A stretch of DNA of 64,000 nt from Solirubrobacter soli DSM 22325 (GTDB lineage Bacteria; Actinomycetota; Thermoleophilia; Solirubrobacterales; Solirubrobacteraceae). Where the stretch lies: NCBI RefSeq assembly GCF_000423665.1, contig NZ_AUIK01000001.1, positions 562,422-626,421 on the forward strand. The letters are read 5' to 3'. The translations under genes and the position numbers were made by a program. A model generated the notes under the pieces. That model saw only the letters and a program-made list of their open reading frames with translations. It searched no databases and was not told the origin of the DNA. Below are positions 52,353-60,316 of the stretch, piece by piece; the first letter of the stretch is position 1, and each line of letters begins with the position of its first letter.

Positions 52353-54026
52353 TCAGCGGCCGTTGAGGCGCGTGACCTCCTTCTCGAGCAGCCGGTTCGC
52401 GCGCTCGAGCTGGTCGTCGGTGGACTTGTTCACGGACGCGGCGCCGACCTCGCGGTTCACGCGGCCGTTGATGACGCGGTGCTCCTCGCCCGTCTTGCGG
52501 GCGATCACGCCCACCAGCGCGCTGCGCTCGGCGCGCAGGCGCTCGCGCTTCTCGAACGCGGTCTCGGGCTCCAACGCCGCCGGGACCGCGGCCGCCGGAG
52601 TCGTCGTGAACGCGGCCAGCGCGGGGGACGCCGTCGGCGGCGCCGGCTCGGCGAACAACTGCAACGCGTCGCCCGGTTGGGTCGTCTGCAGCACGTCCTC
52701 GTCGCGGCGGGCGGAGGACCACAACGCGCGGAACGCCTCGCCGGCCTCGCCGCGCTCGCCGCGCTCGGCGACCGGCTCGCCCTTGGGCTCGAAGACCAGC
52801 GCGTGGTTGCGCTCCTCCTCGATCTCGACCGCGAGCTTCTTCAGCCGCGGGTCCGACGGGAGGAAGACGTGCGCCATCTGCGACTTGGGCGCGGGCGTGC
52901 GGCGGATGAAGCGCCCGATCACCTGGCGGAAGAAGAGCTCCGTGCGCGAGGTCGTCGCGTACACGCCCACGCGCAACCGGGGAACGTCGACGCCTTCCGA
53001 GACCATCAGCACCGAGACGAGCCACGGCGCCGACCCGGCCGAGAACGCGGCGATCCGCGCCGAGGCGTCGGCGGCATCCGAATGGACGACGTCGGGACGA
53101 TCGCCCGTGATCCGCGCCAGCCGGTCGGCGAGCTTGTCGGCGTGCTCCTTGTCGATCGCGACGACCAGGCCGCCCGCCTCAGGGTGGTCACCCGCGCGAA
53201 TGCGACGCAGCTCCTCGTCGGCGTCGCGCAGCACATGGGTGATCCAGTCGCCCTCCGGGTCCAGCGCGGTCCGCAGCCGCCGCGCCGCCTCGGGCGCGGG
53301 CAGCACGACGTCGAAGTCCGCCCGCCGGACCCGCCCGTCGCTGACCCACTCCATGTCCCCGCCGTAGGTGTGGAACGTCACCGGCCGGCAGACGCCGTCG
53401 ATCAGCGCCTGCGTGTAGCCGTAGTCGTAGTCCGCGGCCGAGACGCCCTCTTCGTCGTACATCACCCACGGGATCGGCGAGTTGTCGGACCGGAACGGCG
53501 TGCCGCTCAACAGCAACCGGAACCGCGCCCGCGAGAACGCCGAGATCGTCTTCAGGCCCCACGTCGCGTCCTCGCCCATGTGGTGCGGCTCGTCGGCGAT
53601 CAGCAGCGTCGGCCGCTCCGCGCAGCGCCGCCTGTGGACCTCCGGGCCGGCGGCGACGGTCGCGTACGTCACCGAGACGCCCATCCGGTCCCGCGGCTCG
53701 GGACCCGCCGAGTTCGGCCGGTTCGGCTCCAGCAAGATGCCGTAGCGGGCGGCGTCCAGCGCCCACTGGCGGCAGATGTGGGTGGTCGGCGCGACCACGG
53801 CCACGCGCGAGACGCGGCCCTCGGAGAGCATGCGGTGGGCCACGTGCAGCCCGAAGGTGGTCTTGCCGGCGGCGGGGGTCGCCGAGGCGAGGAAGGACTC
53901 GCCGTCGTGGTCGAAGACCTTGGCGGCCGCGGCCTGCTGCCACGCACGCAGGGGACGGCCGGTGGGCCAGGACGGCAGGGAGCGGCCCGCCGAGGGGCGG
54001 GGAGGAGCATCGATCTCGTACGTCAC
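52353..54026 (-). CDS. Superfamily 2 DEAD/DEAH-like helicase
   Basis: 557 residues. Motif I 'ATPAAGKTTFGL' (near 49-60), motif Ia 'VVAPTTHICRQW', motif II 'LIADEPHHMGED' (DEPH, near 141-152), motif III 'LLSGTPFRSDN', and motif VI 'FFRQVIGRFIRRTP' (near 365-378) are all present; the C-terminal 130 residues are charged with a short coiled coil. This resembles the type III restriction/UvrB-like helicase group (COG1061). No methylase or nuclease is adjacent, so it is probably a housekeeping DNA-repair or RNA-remodelling helicase, not a restriction subunit. Confidence 0.88.
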   Translation of the reverse strand: MTYEIDAPPRPSAGRSLPSWPTGRPLRAWQQAAAAKVFDHDGESFLASATPAAGKTTFGLHVAHRMLSEGRVSRVAVVAPTTHICRQWALDAARYGILLEPNRPNSAGPEPRDRMGVSVTYATVAAGPEVHRRRCAERPTLLIADEPHHMGEDATWGLKTISAFSRARFRLLLSGTPFRSDNSPIPWVMYDEEGVSAADYDYGYTQALIDGVCRPVTFHTYGGDMEWVSDGRVRRADFDVVLPAPEAARRLRTALDPEGDWITHVLRDADEELRRIRAGDHPEAGGLVVAIDKEHADKLADRLARITGDRPDVVHSDAADASARIAAFSAGSAPWLVSVLMVSEGVDVPRLRVGVYATTSRTELFFRQVIGRFIRRTPAPKSQMAHVFLPSDPRLKKLAVEIEEERNHALVFEPKGEPVAERGERGEAGEAFRALWSSARRDEDVLQTTQPGDALQLFAEPAPPTASPALAAFTTTPAAAVPAALEPETAFEKRERLRAERSALVGVIARKTGEEHRVINGRVNREVGAASVNKSTDDQLERANRLLEKEVTRLNGR

Positions 54027-54116
54027 GGGACCCGAGAGGCTACGAGCCGGGCAAGACGGACCCGCTGCCCGGAAAAAGCCCGCTCAGAGCGACCTTTTCG
54101 CGTTGTTGTACCGTCA

Positions 54117-55013
54117 ATGATCGTGTCCTCTCTCCAAGTCACGCATTTCTCCGACCCCGGCTGCCCCTGGGCGTGGTCGGCATCTCCAGCGATCGCGGCC
54201 CTGAAGTGGCGCTACGGCGACCAGCTCGAATGGCGCAACGTCATGATCGGTCTGACCGAGACCGGCGCCGTCTACGAGTCGCGCGGCTATACGCCCGCCG
54301 GCCAGGCGCGCGGGTACCGCAGCTTCCGCGAGCGCGGGATGCCGTTCGCGACCGAGCCGCGTGAGCGCGTTCACGGCACGTGGCCGATGTGCCGCGTGGT
54401 CGTCGCCACCCGCCGGCTCGCCCCCGACCGCGAGTACGCCGTCTTCCGTGCGCTGCAGCTCGCGCAGTTCACCACGACGCTCTTCCTCGAGGAGGACGCG
54501 CAGCTGCTCGAGGCGATCAGCTGGGTCCCCGGCATCGACGCCGAGCAGATCGTCGCGGCGGCCCACGACCCCGAGACCGAGGCGCTGTTCGCGGAGGACA
54601 AGGACCTGGCCCGCACCGCGGCCAACTCGCCGACGGAGTTCCAGGACAAGCACGCGAACACCGACGGCCGCGTCCGCTACACGGCGCCGAGCATCCGCTT
54701 CACGAACCGTCAGGGCGTGACGCTCGAGGCCGGCGGCTTCCAGTCCTTCGAGGCCTACGACGTCCTGATCGCCAACCTCGACCAGTCGCTGACCCGCCGC
54801 CCGCCCGCCGAGGACGCCGCCGAGGTCCTGAAGGCCTTCCCCGACGGTCTGACGACCGCCGAGGTCGCGCTGATCATGACCCAGGACAAGTACGCGCCCG
54901 ACCTCAATAAGGCCGAGGACTCGCTGATCGCGGCGATCGACGGCGAGGCGGCCACGCGCCTGGCGTTCGGTCACGACGCGCTCTGGATCCCGCCCGCGCT
55001 CGTCGCGGCCTGA
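54117..55013 (+). CDS. DsbA/FrnE-family thioredoxin-fold protein
   Basis: 298 residues from ATG at 54117. The N-terminal strand 'SSLQVTHFSDPGCPWAWSAS' contains a C-P-W-A motif: only the first Cys of the usual CxxC is present, as in FrnE-like and 2-hydroxychromene-isomerase-like DsbA relatives. Helical insertion residues 60-160, second thioredoxin half near 185-225. No signal peptide, so it is cytosolic. It probably acts as an oxidoreductase or glutathione-S-transferase-kappa-like enzyme. It is divergent from the helicase (90-base gap) and convergent with the M6 gene. Confidence 0.82.
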   Translation: MIVSSLQVTHFSDPGCPWAWSASPAIAALKWRYGDQLEWRNVMIGLTETGAVYESRGYTPAGQARGYRSFRERGMPFATEPRERVHGTWPMCRVVVATRRLAPDREYAVFRALQLAQFTTTLFLEEDAQLLEAISWVPGIDAEQIVAAAHDPETEALFAEDKDLARTAANSPTEFQDKHANTDGRVRYTAPSIRFTNRQGVTLEAGGFQSFEAYDVLIANLDQSLTRRPPAEDAAEVLKAFPDGLTTAEVALIMTQDKYAPDLNKAEDSLIAAIDGEAATRLAFGHDALWIPPALVAA

Positions 55014-55020
55014 GAACTGC

Positions 55021-55044
55021 GCGGGGGCGCCGAGGCGCCCCCGC
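55021..55044. terminator. Terminator hairpin after the DsbA-like gene
   Basis: GCGGGGGCGCC - GA - GGCGCCCCCGC forms a perfect 11-base stem starting 8 bases after the stop at 55013. Confidence 0.75.
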
Positions 55045-55046
55045 AG

Positions 55047-55156
55047 AGATTGGCACCGGGGGGCTGCCGCCCCCCCGGAACCCAGATTGGCACCGGGGGG
55101 CTGCCGCCCCCCCGGAACCCAGATTGGCACCGGGGGGCTGCCGCCCCCCGGAACCC
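55047..55156. repeat. Three tandem 36-37-base GC-hairpin repeats
   Basis: Copies 55047-55083, 55084-55120 and 55121-55156 (one C shorter). Each reads 'AGATTGGCACCGGGGGGC' then 'TGCCGCCCCCCCGGAACCC' and folds as CCGGGGGG/CCCCCCGG with a short loop. They fill the gap between the convergent DsbA-like and M6 genes; the third ends 5 bases before the M6 stop. Copies are otherwise identical. There are no spacers, so this is not CRISPR. Confidence 0.9.
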
Positions 55157-55161
55157 CCCGC

Positions 55162-57606
55162 TTAAGGTGTCGTCGTCGACAGCGTGAAGGTCAGCGTCTT
55201 CGAGTACGTGCCCGTGCGGAGCGCGTCAGAGGACTTGACCGTCTGCTTGAACGAGACGTTGACCTGGTCGTTGGAGACCGGGCCGCCGTACGTCTTCAGC
55301 GTCGCCGGCAGCGTCGAGTAGGTACCCGACGTCGAGCCGGCCGCCTGCAGCGCCTCCGGCAGCGAGAACGTGCCGTTGACGAGCTTGCCCGGAGCCGTGG
55401 CGGACGGATCGGCGACCGTCAGGGTCGCGTCACCGGCGGTGGAGACCACGTTCGCCGTCGTGGAGGCGAAGTAGTCCTTGCCCAGGCCCGGCGTGAACGC
55501 GCCGAACGAGGCCGGAGCGCCCAGCGTCAGCGCCAGCGTCGCCGGGACCGCGCCGCCGACCGACGAGTCGGCCAGCGTGCAGACGGCCGAGGCCGTCTTG
55601 GACGGATCGCTCTCGGAGACCGCGTTGAGCGTGATCGTGCCGGCGCCCGTGCCCTTCTCGATGTAGACCGGGACCGAGACCGACTCGCCGAACTTCGCCG
55701 TCGCCAGCGCGTTCTTCAGGTGCGCCGCGTAGCCCGTGCCGGTCGCCGTCGCCGACAGGCGGTAGACGTCCGAGCCGAGGTAGGCGTTGGCGTCCTGCGG
55801 GTGCAGGGTCGGGTTGGTCGCCGCCGCGACGCCCGTGTTCTTCAGGTTGAACGTGCAGGTCGAGTAGCCCTCGGCGTTGCCGAGCGTCGGCGACGCCAGC
55901 GACACGCCGCGGGTCTGCGGGCCGGCGCCGTCGAGGGAGCGGACCGCGACCGTGTAACGCAGCATGCCGTCGGCATCGGTGCGCTTGTTGATGATGTAGA
56001 AGTGCAGGCGGTTCGACTCCGCCTTGAACTCGTACGTCGAGCCCGAGTTCAGGCCGACGTTGAACGAGCCGTCGTTGGTCTGGCGCTCGTCGCCCACCGT
56101 GGCCTTGACGGGCGTGCCGTCCGCCTTGAGGTAGTCGACCTGGTTGATGTCCTGCGGGTTGGAGTCGATGTACCAGACGAAGCAGGAGAACGACCCGCAC
56201 GAGGAGTTGCTGTTCTTCGACTTGCCGATGAGGACGCCGTGGCCCGGGGCGTAGGAGTCCGAGCCGACCTGCTGGACGACCTCCATCGTGTAGTCGTTGA
56301 AGCCCGCGGTGACGGCCGAGCCGGTGGCCGTCGTGTACCACGGGCCCTCGCACGTCGGGTTCGTGTGGTAGCGGCACGGCGGGTTCTTGTCGCCGCCGTC
56401 GAGCAGCACGCGCACGCCGGCGAGATCGCCGCCCGGCGCGACCTCGCGCGCCTTGACCTCGGCCACGGCGATGCCGGACTGGGCCAGGCCGCCGCGGTTC
56501 AGGCGCAGGATGTCGCCGTCGGAGATGAAGTTCAGGAAGCGCTTGTTGCGCAGGTTGTGCTGCGCGCCGAGGGCGCCGCCCTGGGTCGGCGGGATCTGGA
56601 AGCGGGTGTGCTGACCGCCCGGGCCGTTGAACGAGCCGCGGCTCATCATGTCCCACATGCCCGACGCGGTGCGCTGCTGCTGCGCCGCGAACGGGTTGTT
56701 GTAGTTGTCCGGGATGCTCAGGTTGTGGCTGAGCTCATGGGCGTAGACGGCCATGCCGGAGCTCTCGGCCTCGGTCGAGTTGTTGCTCGAGGCGTTGGGC
56801 CAGATGTTGGTCGCGACCGCCCACGAGGACCACGGCACGTACCGGGTCGGAGCCCAGTTCGCGGTCTTGGTCGGGTCGTAGGCCTTGGGGCCGAACGCGT
56901 CGGACACGGTGTCCTGCGAGAGGAACTTCATCTCGCCGAACTCCTGCCACGTCGAGCTCTGGTCCTCGCCGGCGACGGTGTAGAAGACGTTGTCGAACTC
57001 GGCGTACTTCGGCGCGTTGGGATCCGCGTCCCACGCGGCGCGCAGGTCGGTGCGGATGTTGCGGTTGCACGGCGTCTCCACCGGCGTCGGGCAGTAGCGG
57101 TTGTCCGACGTCCCGGCGTAGCCCGAGATGAAGTACTGGTAGGCGCGGTACGGCAGCTTGTACGGGCCGATCGGCGTCAGCTCGACGCCGTAGCGCCCGA
57201 ACGAGTCCTCCATCCAGTACCGGTTCATGGTCTGGAAGTTGTTCAGCGCCGACGGCTTGTTGAGGAAGTCGGCGTAGAACTGCGGGACCTGGGCGCGCGG
57301 GATGCTGTGCGCGGCCGTGGTCGGCGTGCCCCAGATTGTCGAGCCCGCGGGCTGGGTGACGATGAACTCACGGTCCGTGAAGTCCGCCATCACGAGCGCG
57401 ACCTTCCACTTCTTGACCGTCGGCTGGATGCTCGGATCCGAGTAGTCCGGCCCGGGAAGCTTCTTGTAGTCGGCCCAGGTCAGGTTGTCCTGGAACGACC
57501 AGTTCTGCGGGTCGAGCGGTGCGGGCGGCGCCGCCAGCGCCGAACCGACCACTCCAAACGAAGCGACCGCCATCCCGGCGGCCGCGAGTACTGCGCGTGC
57601 CCTCAT
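55162..57606 (-). CDS. Secreted M6-family metalloprotease (immune inhibitor A-like), copy 1, with shared C-terminal domain
   Basis: 814 residues from ATG at 57606, 'GGAGGGG' ribosome binding site. Signal peptide 1-26 ('GSALAA'). The zinc site is His290-Glu291-x2-His294 in 'YAHELSHNLSIPDNYN' with Asp300 in the position of the third ligand; the M6 'DMMSRGSFNGPGG' segment with the Met-turn follows. Residues 683-814 are the 'VGGAV...LSTTTP' domain. M6 proteases such as immune inhibitor A degrade extracellular proteins. It is a tandem paralogue of the gene at 57728-60217, with long identical stretches across the whole length. Two promoter dyads are conserved between them. Confidence 0.9.
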   Translation of the reverse strand: MRARAVLAAAGMAVASFGVVGSALAAPPAPLDPQNWSFQDNLTWADYKKLPGPDYSDPSIQPTVKKWKVALVMADFTDREFIVTQPAGSTIWGTPTTAAHSIPRAQVPQFYADFLNKPSALNNFQTMNRYWMEDSFGRYGVELTPIGPYKLPYRAYQYFISGYAGTSDNRYCPTPVETPCNRNIRTDLRAAWDADPNAPKYAEFDNVFYTVAGEDQSSTWQEFGEMKFLSQDTVSDAFGPKAYDPTKTANWAPTRYVPWSSWAVATNIWPNASSNNSTEAESSGMAVYAHELSHNLSIPDNYNNPFAAQQQRTASGMWDMMSRGSFNGPGGQHTRFQIPPTQGGALGAQHNLRNKRFLNFISDGDILRLNRGGLAQSGIAVAEVKAREVAPGGDLAGVRVLLDGGDKNPPCRYHTNPTCEGPWYTTATGSAVTAGFNDYTMEVVQQVGSDSYAPGHGVLIGKSKNSNSSCGSFSCFVWYIDSNPQDINQVDYLKADGTPVKATVGDERQTNDGSFNVGLNSGSTYEFKAESNRLHFYIINKRTDADGMLRYTVAVRSLDGAGPQTRGVSLASPTLGNAEGYSTCTFNLKNTGVAAATNPTLHPQDANAYLGSDVYRLSATATGTGYAAHLKNALATAKFGESVSVPVYIEKGTGAGTITLNAVSESDPSKTASAVCTLADSSVGGAVPATLALTLGAPASFGAFTPGLGKDYFASTTANVVSTAGDATLTVADPSATAPGKLVNGTFSLPEALQAAGSTSGTYSTLPATLKTYGGPVSNDQVNVSFKQTVKSSDALRTGTYSKTLTFTLSTTTP

Positions 57607-57638
57607 AGAAAGACCCCTCCGTCTGTGGACTCCGCATG

Positions 57639-57685
57639 CTCATGTTCTGCACATGAGAAGTCAACGAGCGTGGAGTGAAATCCAC
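57639..57685. promoter_or_regulatory. Promoter region of M6 copy 1 with two dyads
   Basis: CTCAT-N9-ATGAG (57639-57657) next to TTGAC on the minus strand (57664-57660), and GTGGA-N6-TCCAC (57670-57685). The same two dyads, with the same internal spacing, occur before copy 2. Confidence 0.65.
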
Positions 57686-57686
57686 A

Positions 57687-57717
57687 GGCGGGGCGATTGA
57701 ACAATCGTCGCCCCGCC
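57687..57717. terminator. Terminator hairpin after M6 copy 2
   Basis: GGCGGGGCGA (57687-57696) pairs with TCGCCCCGCC (57708-57717) across an 11-base loop that itself contains part of a smaller dyad (CGATTG/CAATCG). It begins 11 bases past the stop of copy 2. Confidence 0.75.
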
Positions 57718-57727
57718 CGGGGTCGAT

Positions 57728-60217
57728 TTACGGAGTTGTGGTTGAAAGGGTGAACGTCAGCGTCTTGCTGTACGTGCCCGTTCGCAGCGGGTCGCTCGCC
57801 TTCACCGGCTGCTTGAAGCTCACGTTGACCACGTCGTTGGACGCCGGCCCCCCGTAGGTCTTCAGCGTCGTGGGCAGCGGCGCGTAGGTGCCCGACGTCG
57901 AGCCCGCCGCCTGCAGCGCCTCCGGCAGCGAGAACGTGCCGTTCACGAGGCGGCCCGGAGCGTTGGTGGACGGATCGGCGACGCTCAGCGTCGCGTCACC
58001 CGCGGAGGAGACCACGGTCGCCGTCGTCGAGGCGAAGTAGTCCTTCTGCAGACCGGGCGTGAAGGCCCCGAACGACGCCGGTGCGCCCATCGTCAGCGCG
58101 AGCGTGGCCGGGACGGTCCCGCCCACGGTGTCCCCGGCGCCGAACGAGCAGGAGACCGACATCGACTTCGACGGATCGCTCTCCGACGTCGCGTTGAGCG
58201 TGACCGAGCCCGAGGCGGCCGCGCCCGCGGCCTTCTCGATGTACACCGGCACGTCGACGGTCTCGCCGAACTTCACCGCCGCCAGCGCGTTCTTGAGGTG
58301 CGCCGTCCAGCCGGTCCCGTTCGCGGAGGCCGTGAGGCGGTAGATGTCGCTGGTCAGGTAGGCGTTCGCGTCCTGCGGGTGCAGCGTCGGGTCGGTCGCC
58401 GCCGCGGCCCCGGTGTTCTTCACCGGGAAGGTGCAGGTGGAGTAGCCCTCGGCCGTGCCACGGCTCGCTGCCCCGACCGACACGCCGCGCGTCTGCGGGC
58501 CCGCGCCCGCCGTCGAGCGGACGCCCACCTTGTAGTGCAGGATGCCGTCGGCGTCGGTGCGCTTGTCGAGGATGTAGAAGTGCAGCTTGTTGTCGGTCGC
58601 GACGTACTCGTACTCGCCGCCCGAGTTGACGCCGACGTTGAACGAGCCGTCGTTGAGCTGGCGCTCGTCGCCGCTCGTGGCCTTGATCGGCGTGCCGTCG
58701 GCGCGTACGAAGTCGACCTGGTCGATGTCCTGCGGGTTGGAGTCGATGTACCAGACGAAGCAGCTGTAGGAGCCGCAGGTCGAGCTGCCCGTCTTGGACT
58801 TGCCGATCAGCACGCCGTGACCGGGTGAGAACGAGTCCGAGCCGATCTGCTGCACGACCTCCATCGTGTAGTCGTTGAAGCGGCCCTGGATCGCCGCCGT
58901 CGGCGACGAGCGCCACGGGCCCTCGCAGGTCGGGTCGATGCCGGCCTGCGACGTCAGGCAGACCTTGTTGAGGTCGCCCTCGCCGTCGAGGTTGATCCGC
59001 ACGCCCGCGAGCGCGCCGTTGGGCTGGACCTCACGCGCCTTGACCTCGGCCACCGCGAGGCCGGACTGTGCCAGGCCGTTGCGGTTCAGCCGCAGCAGGT
59101 CCCCGTCGGTGATGAAGTTCAGGAAGCGCTTGTTGCGCATGTTGTGCTGCGCGCCGAGCGCCGAGCCCTGCGTGGGCGGGATCATGAAGCGCGTGTGCTG
59201 GCCGCCGGGCCCATTGAAGGAGCCGCGGCTCATCATGTCCCACATGCCGCTCGCGGTCCGCTGGAACGGCGCCGAGAACGGGTTGTTGTAGTTGTCCGGG
59301 ATGCCGAGGTTGTGCGAGAGCTCGTGCGCGTACACGGCCATGCCGGCGCTCTCGGCCTCGGTCGAGCTGTTGCCCGATGCGCTCGGCCAGACGTTGGCGG
59401 CCGCGGCCCACGAGGTCCACGGGATGTAGCGCGTCGTCGCCCAGTTCCCGCGCGCGTGCAGCGGGTTGATGTGCTTGGGGCCGAACGGGTCGGTCACGGC
59501 CTCGGGACCGGTGAAGCGCATCTCGCCGAACTCCTGCCACGCGCCCGACTCGTCCTGGCCCGCGGAGGTCCAGAACATGTTGTCGAACTGCGCGGCCTCA
59601 TACGGGTTGCCCGGGGCGTCGATGTCGGCCAGCCAGGCGTTGCGCGCGGCGTTGAAGAAGTTCTGGTTGCACGGCGTCGGGTTGGGCGTCGCGTTGCCCG
59701 GGCTCGGGCAGTCCGCCGTCGTGTTCTGGAAGTTGGCGATGTGGTACTGGTAGCTCTTCAGCGGCATCCGGTACGGGCCGAACGGGACGACCTCGACGCC
59801 GTACTTGCCGAAGGAGTCCTCCATCCAGTAGCGGTTCATCGTCTGGAAGTTGTTCAGCGGCTGCGGCTTGTTGAGGAAGTCCGCGTAGAACTGCGGGACC
59901 TGCGCGCGCGGGACGCTGTTGGCCAGCGCCGTCGGCGTGCCGAAGACCGTGCCGCCCGCGGGCTGCGAGATCGTGAACTCGCGATCGTCGTAGTCGACGA
60001 GGATCAGCGCGATCTTCCACTTCTTGACCGTCGGCTGGATGCTCGGATCCGAGTAGTCCGGCCCGGGCAGCTTCTTGTAGTCGGCCCAGGTCAGGTTGTC
60101 CTGGAACGACCAGTTCTGCGGGTCGAGCGGAGCCGGGGGTGCCGCCGAGGCCCCCGCAGCCACACCGAGCGAGGCGACGGCCATTCCAGCCGACGCCAAT
60201 ACAGCACGTGCCCTCAT
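57728..60217 (-). CDS. Secreted M6-family metalloprotease (immune inhibitor A-like), copy 2, with shared C-terminal domain
   Basis: 829 residues from ATG at 60217 with the same 'GGAGGGG' site as copy 1. Signal peptide 1-27 ('ASAA'). Zinc site in 'YAHELSHNLGIPDNYN' (Gly in the classical HExxHxxG position, where copy 1 has Ser), followed by 'DMMSRGSFNGPGG'. Residues 698-829 are the shared 'VGGTV...LSTTTP' domain. Copy 2 differs from copy 1 mainly by small insertions near residues 165-200 and 415-430. Each gene has its own promoter and terminator, so the pair are not one operon. Divergent from the C11 peptidase gene with a 99-base gap. Confidence 0.9.
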   Translation of the reverse strand: MRARAVLASAGMAVASLGVAAGASAAPPAPLDPQNWSFQDNLTWADYKKLPGPDYSDPSIQPTVKKWKIALILVDYDDREFTISQPAGGTVFGTPTALANSVPRAQVPQFYADFLNKPQPLNNFQTMNRYWMEDSFGKYGVEVVPFGPYRMPLKSYQYHIANFQNTTADCPSPGNATPNPTPCNQNFFNAARNAWLADIDAPGNPYEAAQFDNMFWTSAGQDESGAWQEFGEMRFTGPEAVTDPFGPKHINPLHARGNWATTRYIPWTSWAAAANVWPSASGNSSTEAESAGMAVYAHELSHNLGIPDNYNNPFSAPFQRTASGMWDMMSRGSFNGPGGQHTRFMIPPTQGSALGAQHNMRNKRFLNFITDGDLLRLNRNGLAQSGLAVAEVKAREVQPNGALAGVRINLDGEGDLNKVCLTSQAGIDPTCEGPWRSSPTAAIQGRFNDYTMEVVQQIGSDSFSPGHGVLIGKSKTGSSTCGSYSCFVWYIDSNPQDIDQVDFVRADGTPIKATSGDERQLNDGSFNVGVNSGGEYEYVATDNKLHFYILDKRTDADGILHYKVGVRSTAGAGPQTRGVSVGAASRGTAEGYSTCTFPVKNTGAAAATDPTLHPQDANAYLTSDIYRLTASANGTGWTAHLKNALAAVKFGETVDVPVYIEKAAGAAASGSVTLNATSESDPSKSMSVSCSFGAGDTVGGTVPATLALTMGAPASFGAFTPGLQKDYFASTTATVVSSAGDATLSVADPSTNAPGRLVNGTFSLPEALQAAGSTSGTYAPLPTTLKTYGGPASNDVVNVSFKQPVKASDPLRTGTYSKTLTFTLSTTTP

Positions 60218-60249
60218 AGAAACCCCTCCGTTCCTGTGGTGGCCGAATG

Positions 60250-60298
60250 CTCATCTCACACTCATGAGATGTCAAGCAGAACGTGGAGTGATCTCCAC
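60250..60298. promoter_or_regulatory. Promoter region of M6 copy 2 with two dyads, shared with C11 gene
   Basis: CTCAT-N9-ATGAG (60250-60268) next to TTGACA on the minus strand (60275-60270), and GTGGA-N6-TCCAC (60283-60298). The second dyad is 18 bases before the C11 start on the other strand, so one regulator could act on both genes. Confidence 0.65.
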
Positions 60299-60316
60299 GA
60301 CTTGTAGGGTCCGGGC

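Noticed and set aside
52353..54026. The helicase as part of a restriction or phage-defence system
   Set aside because: No methylase, nuclease or other defence partner lies next to it; neighbours are a PNPOx-fold protein and a DsbA-like protein.
55047..55156. CRISPR array
   Set aside because: The three repeats are directly adjacent without spacers, and no cas gene is near.
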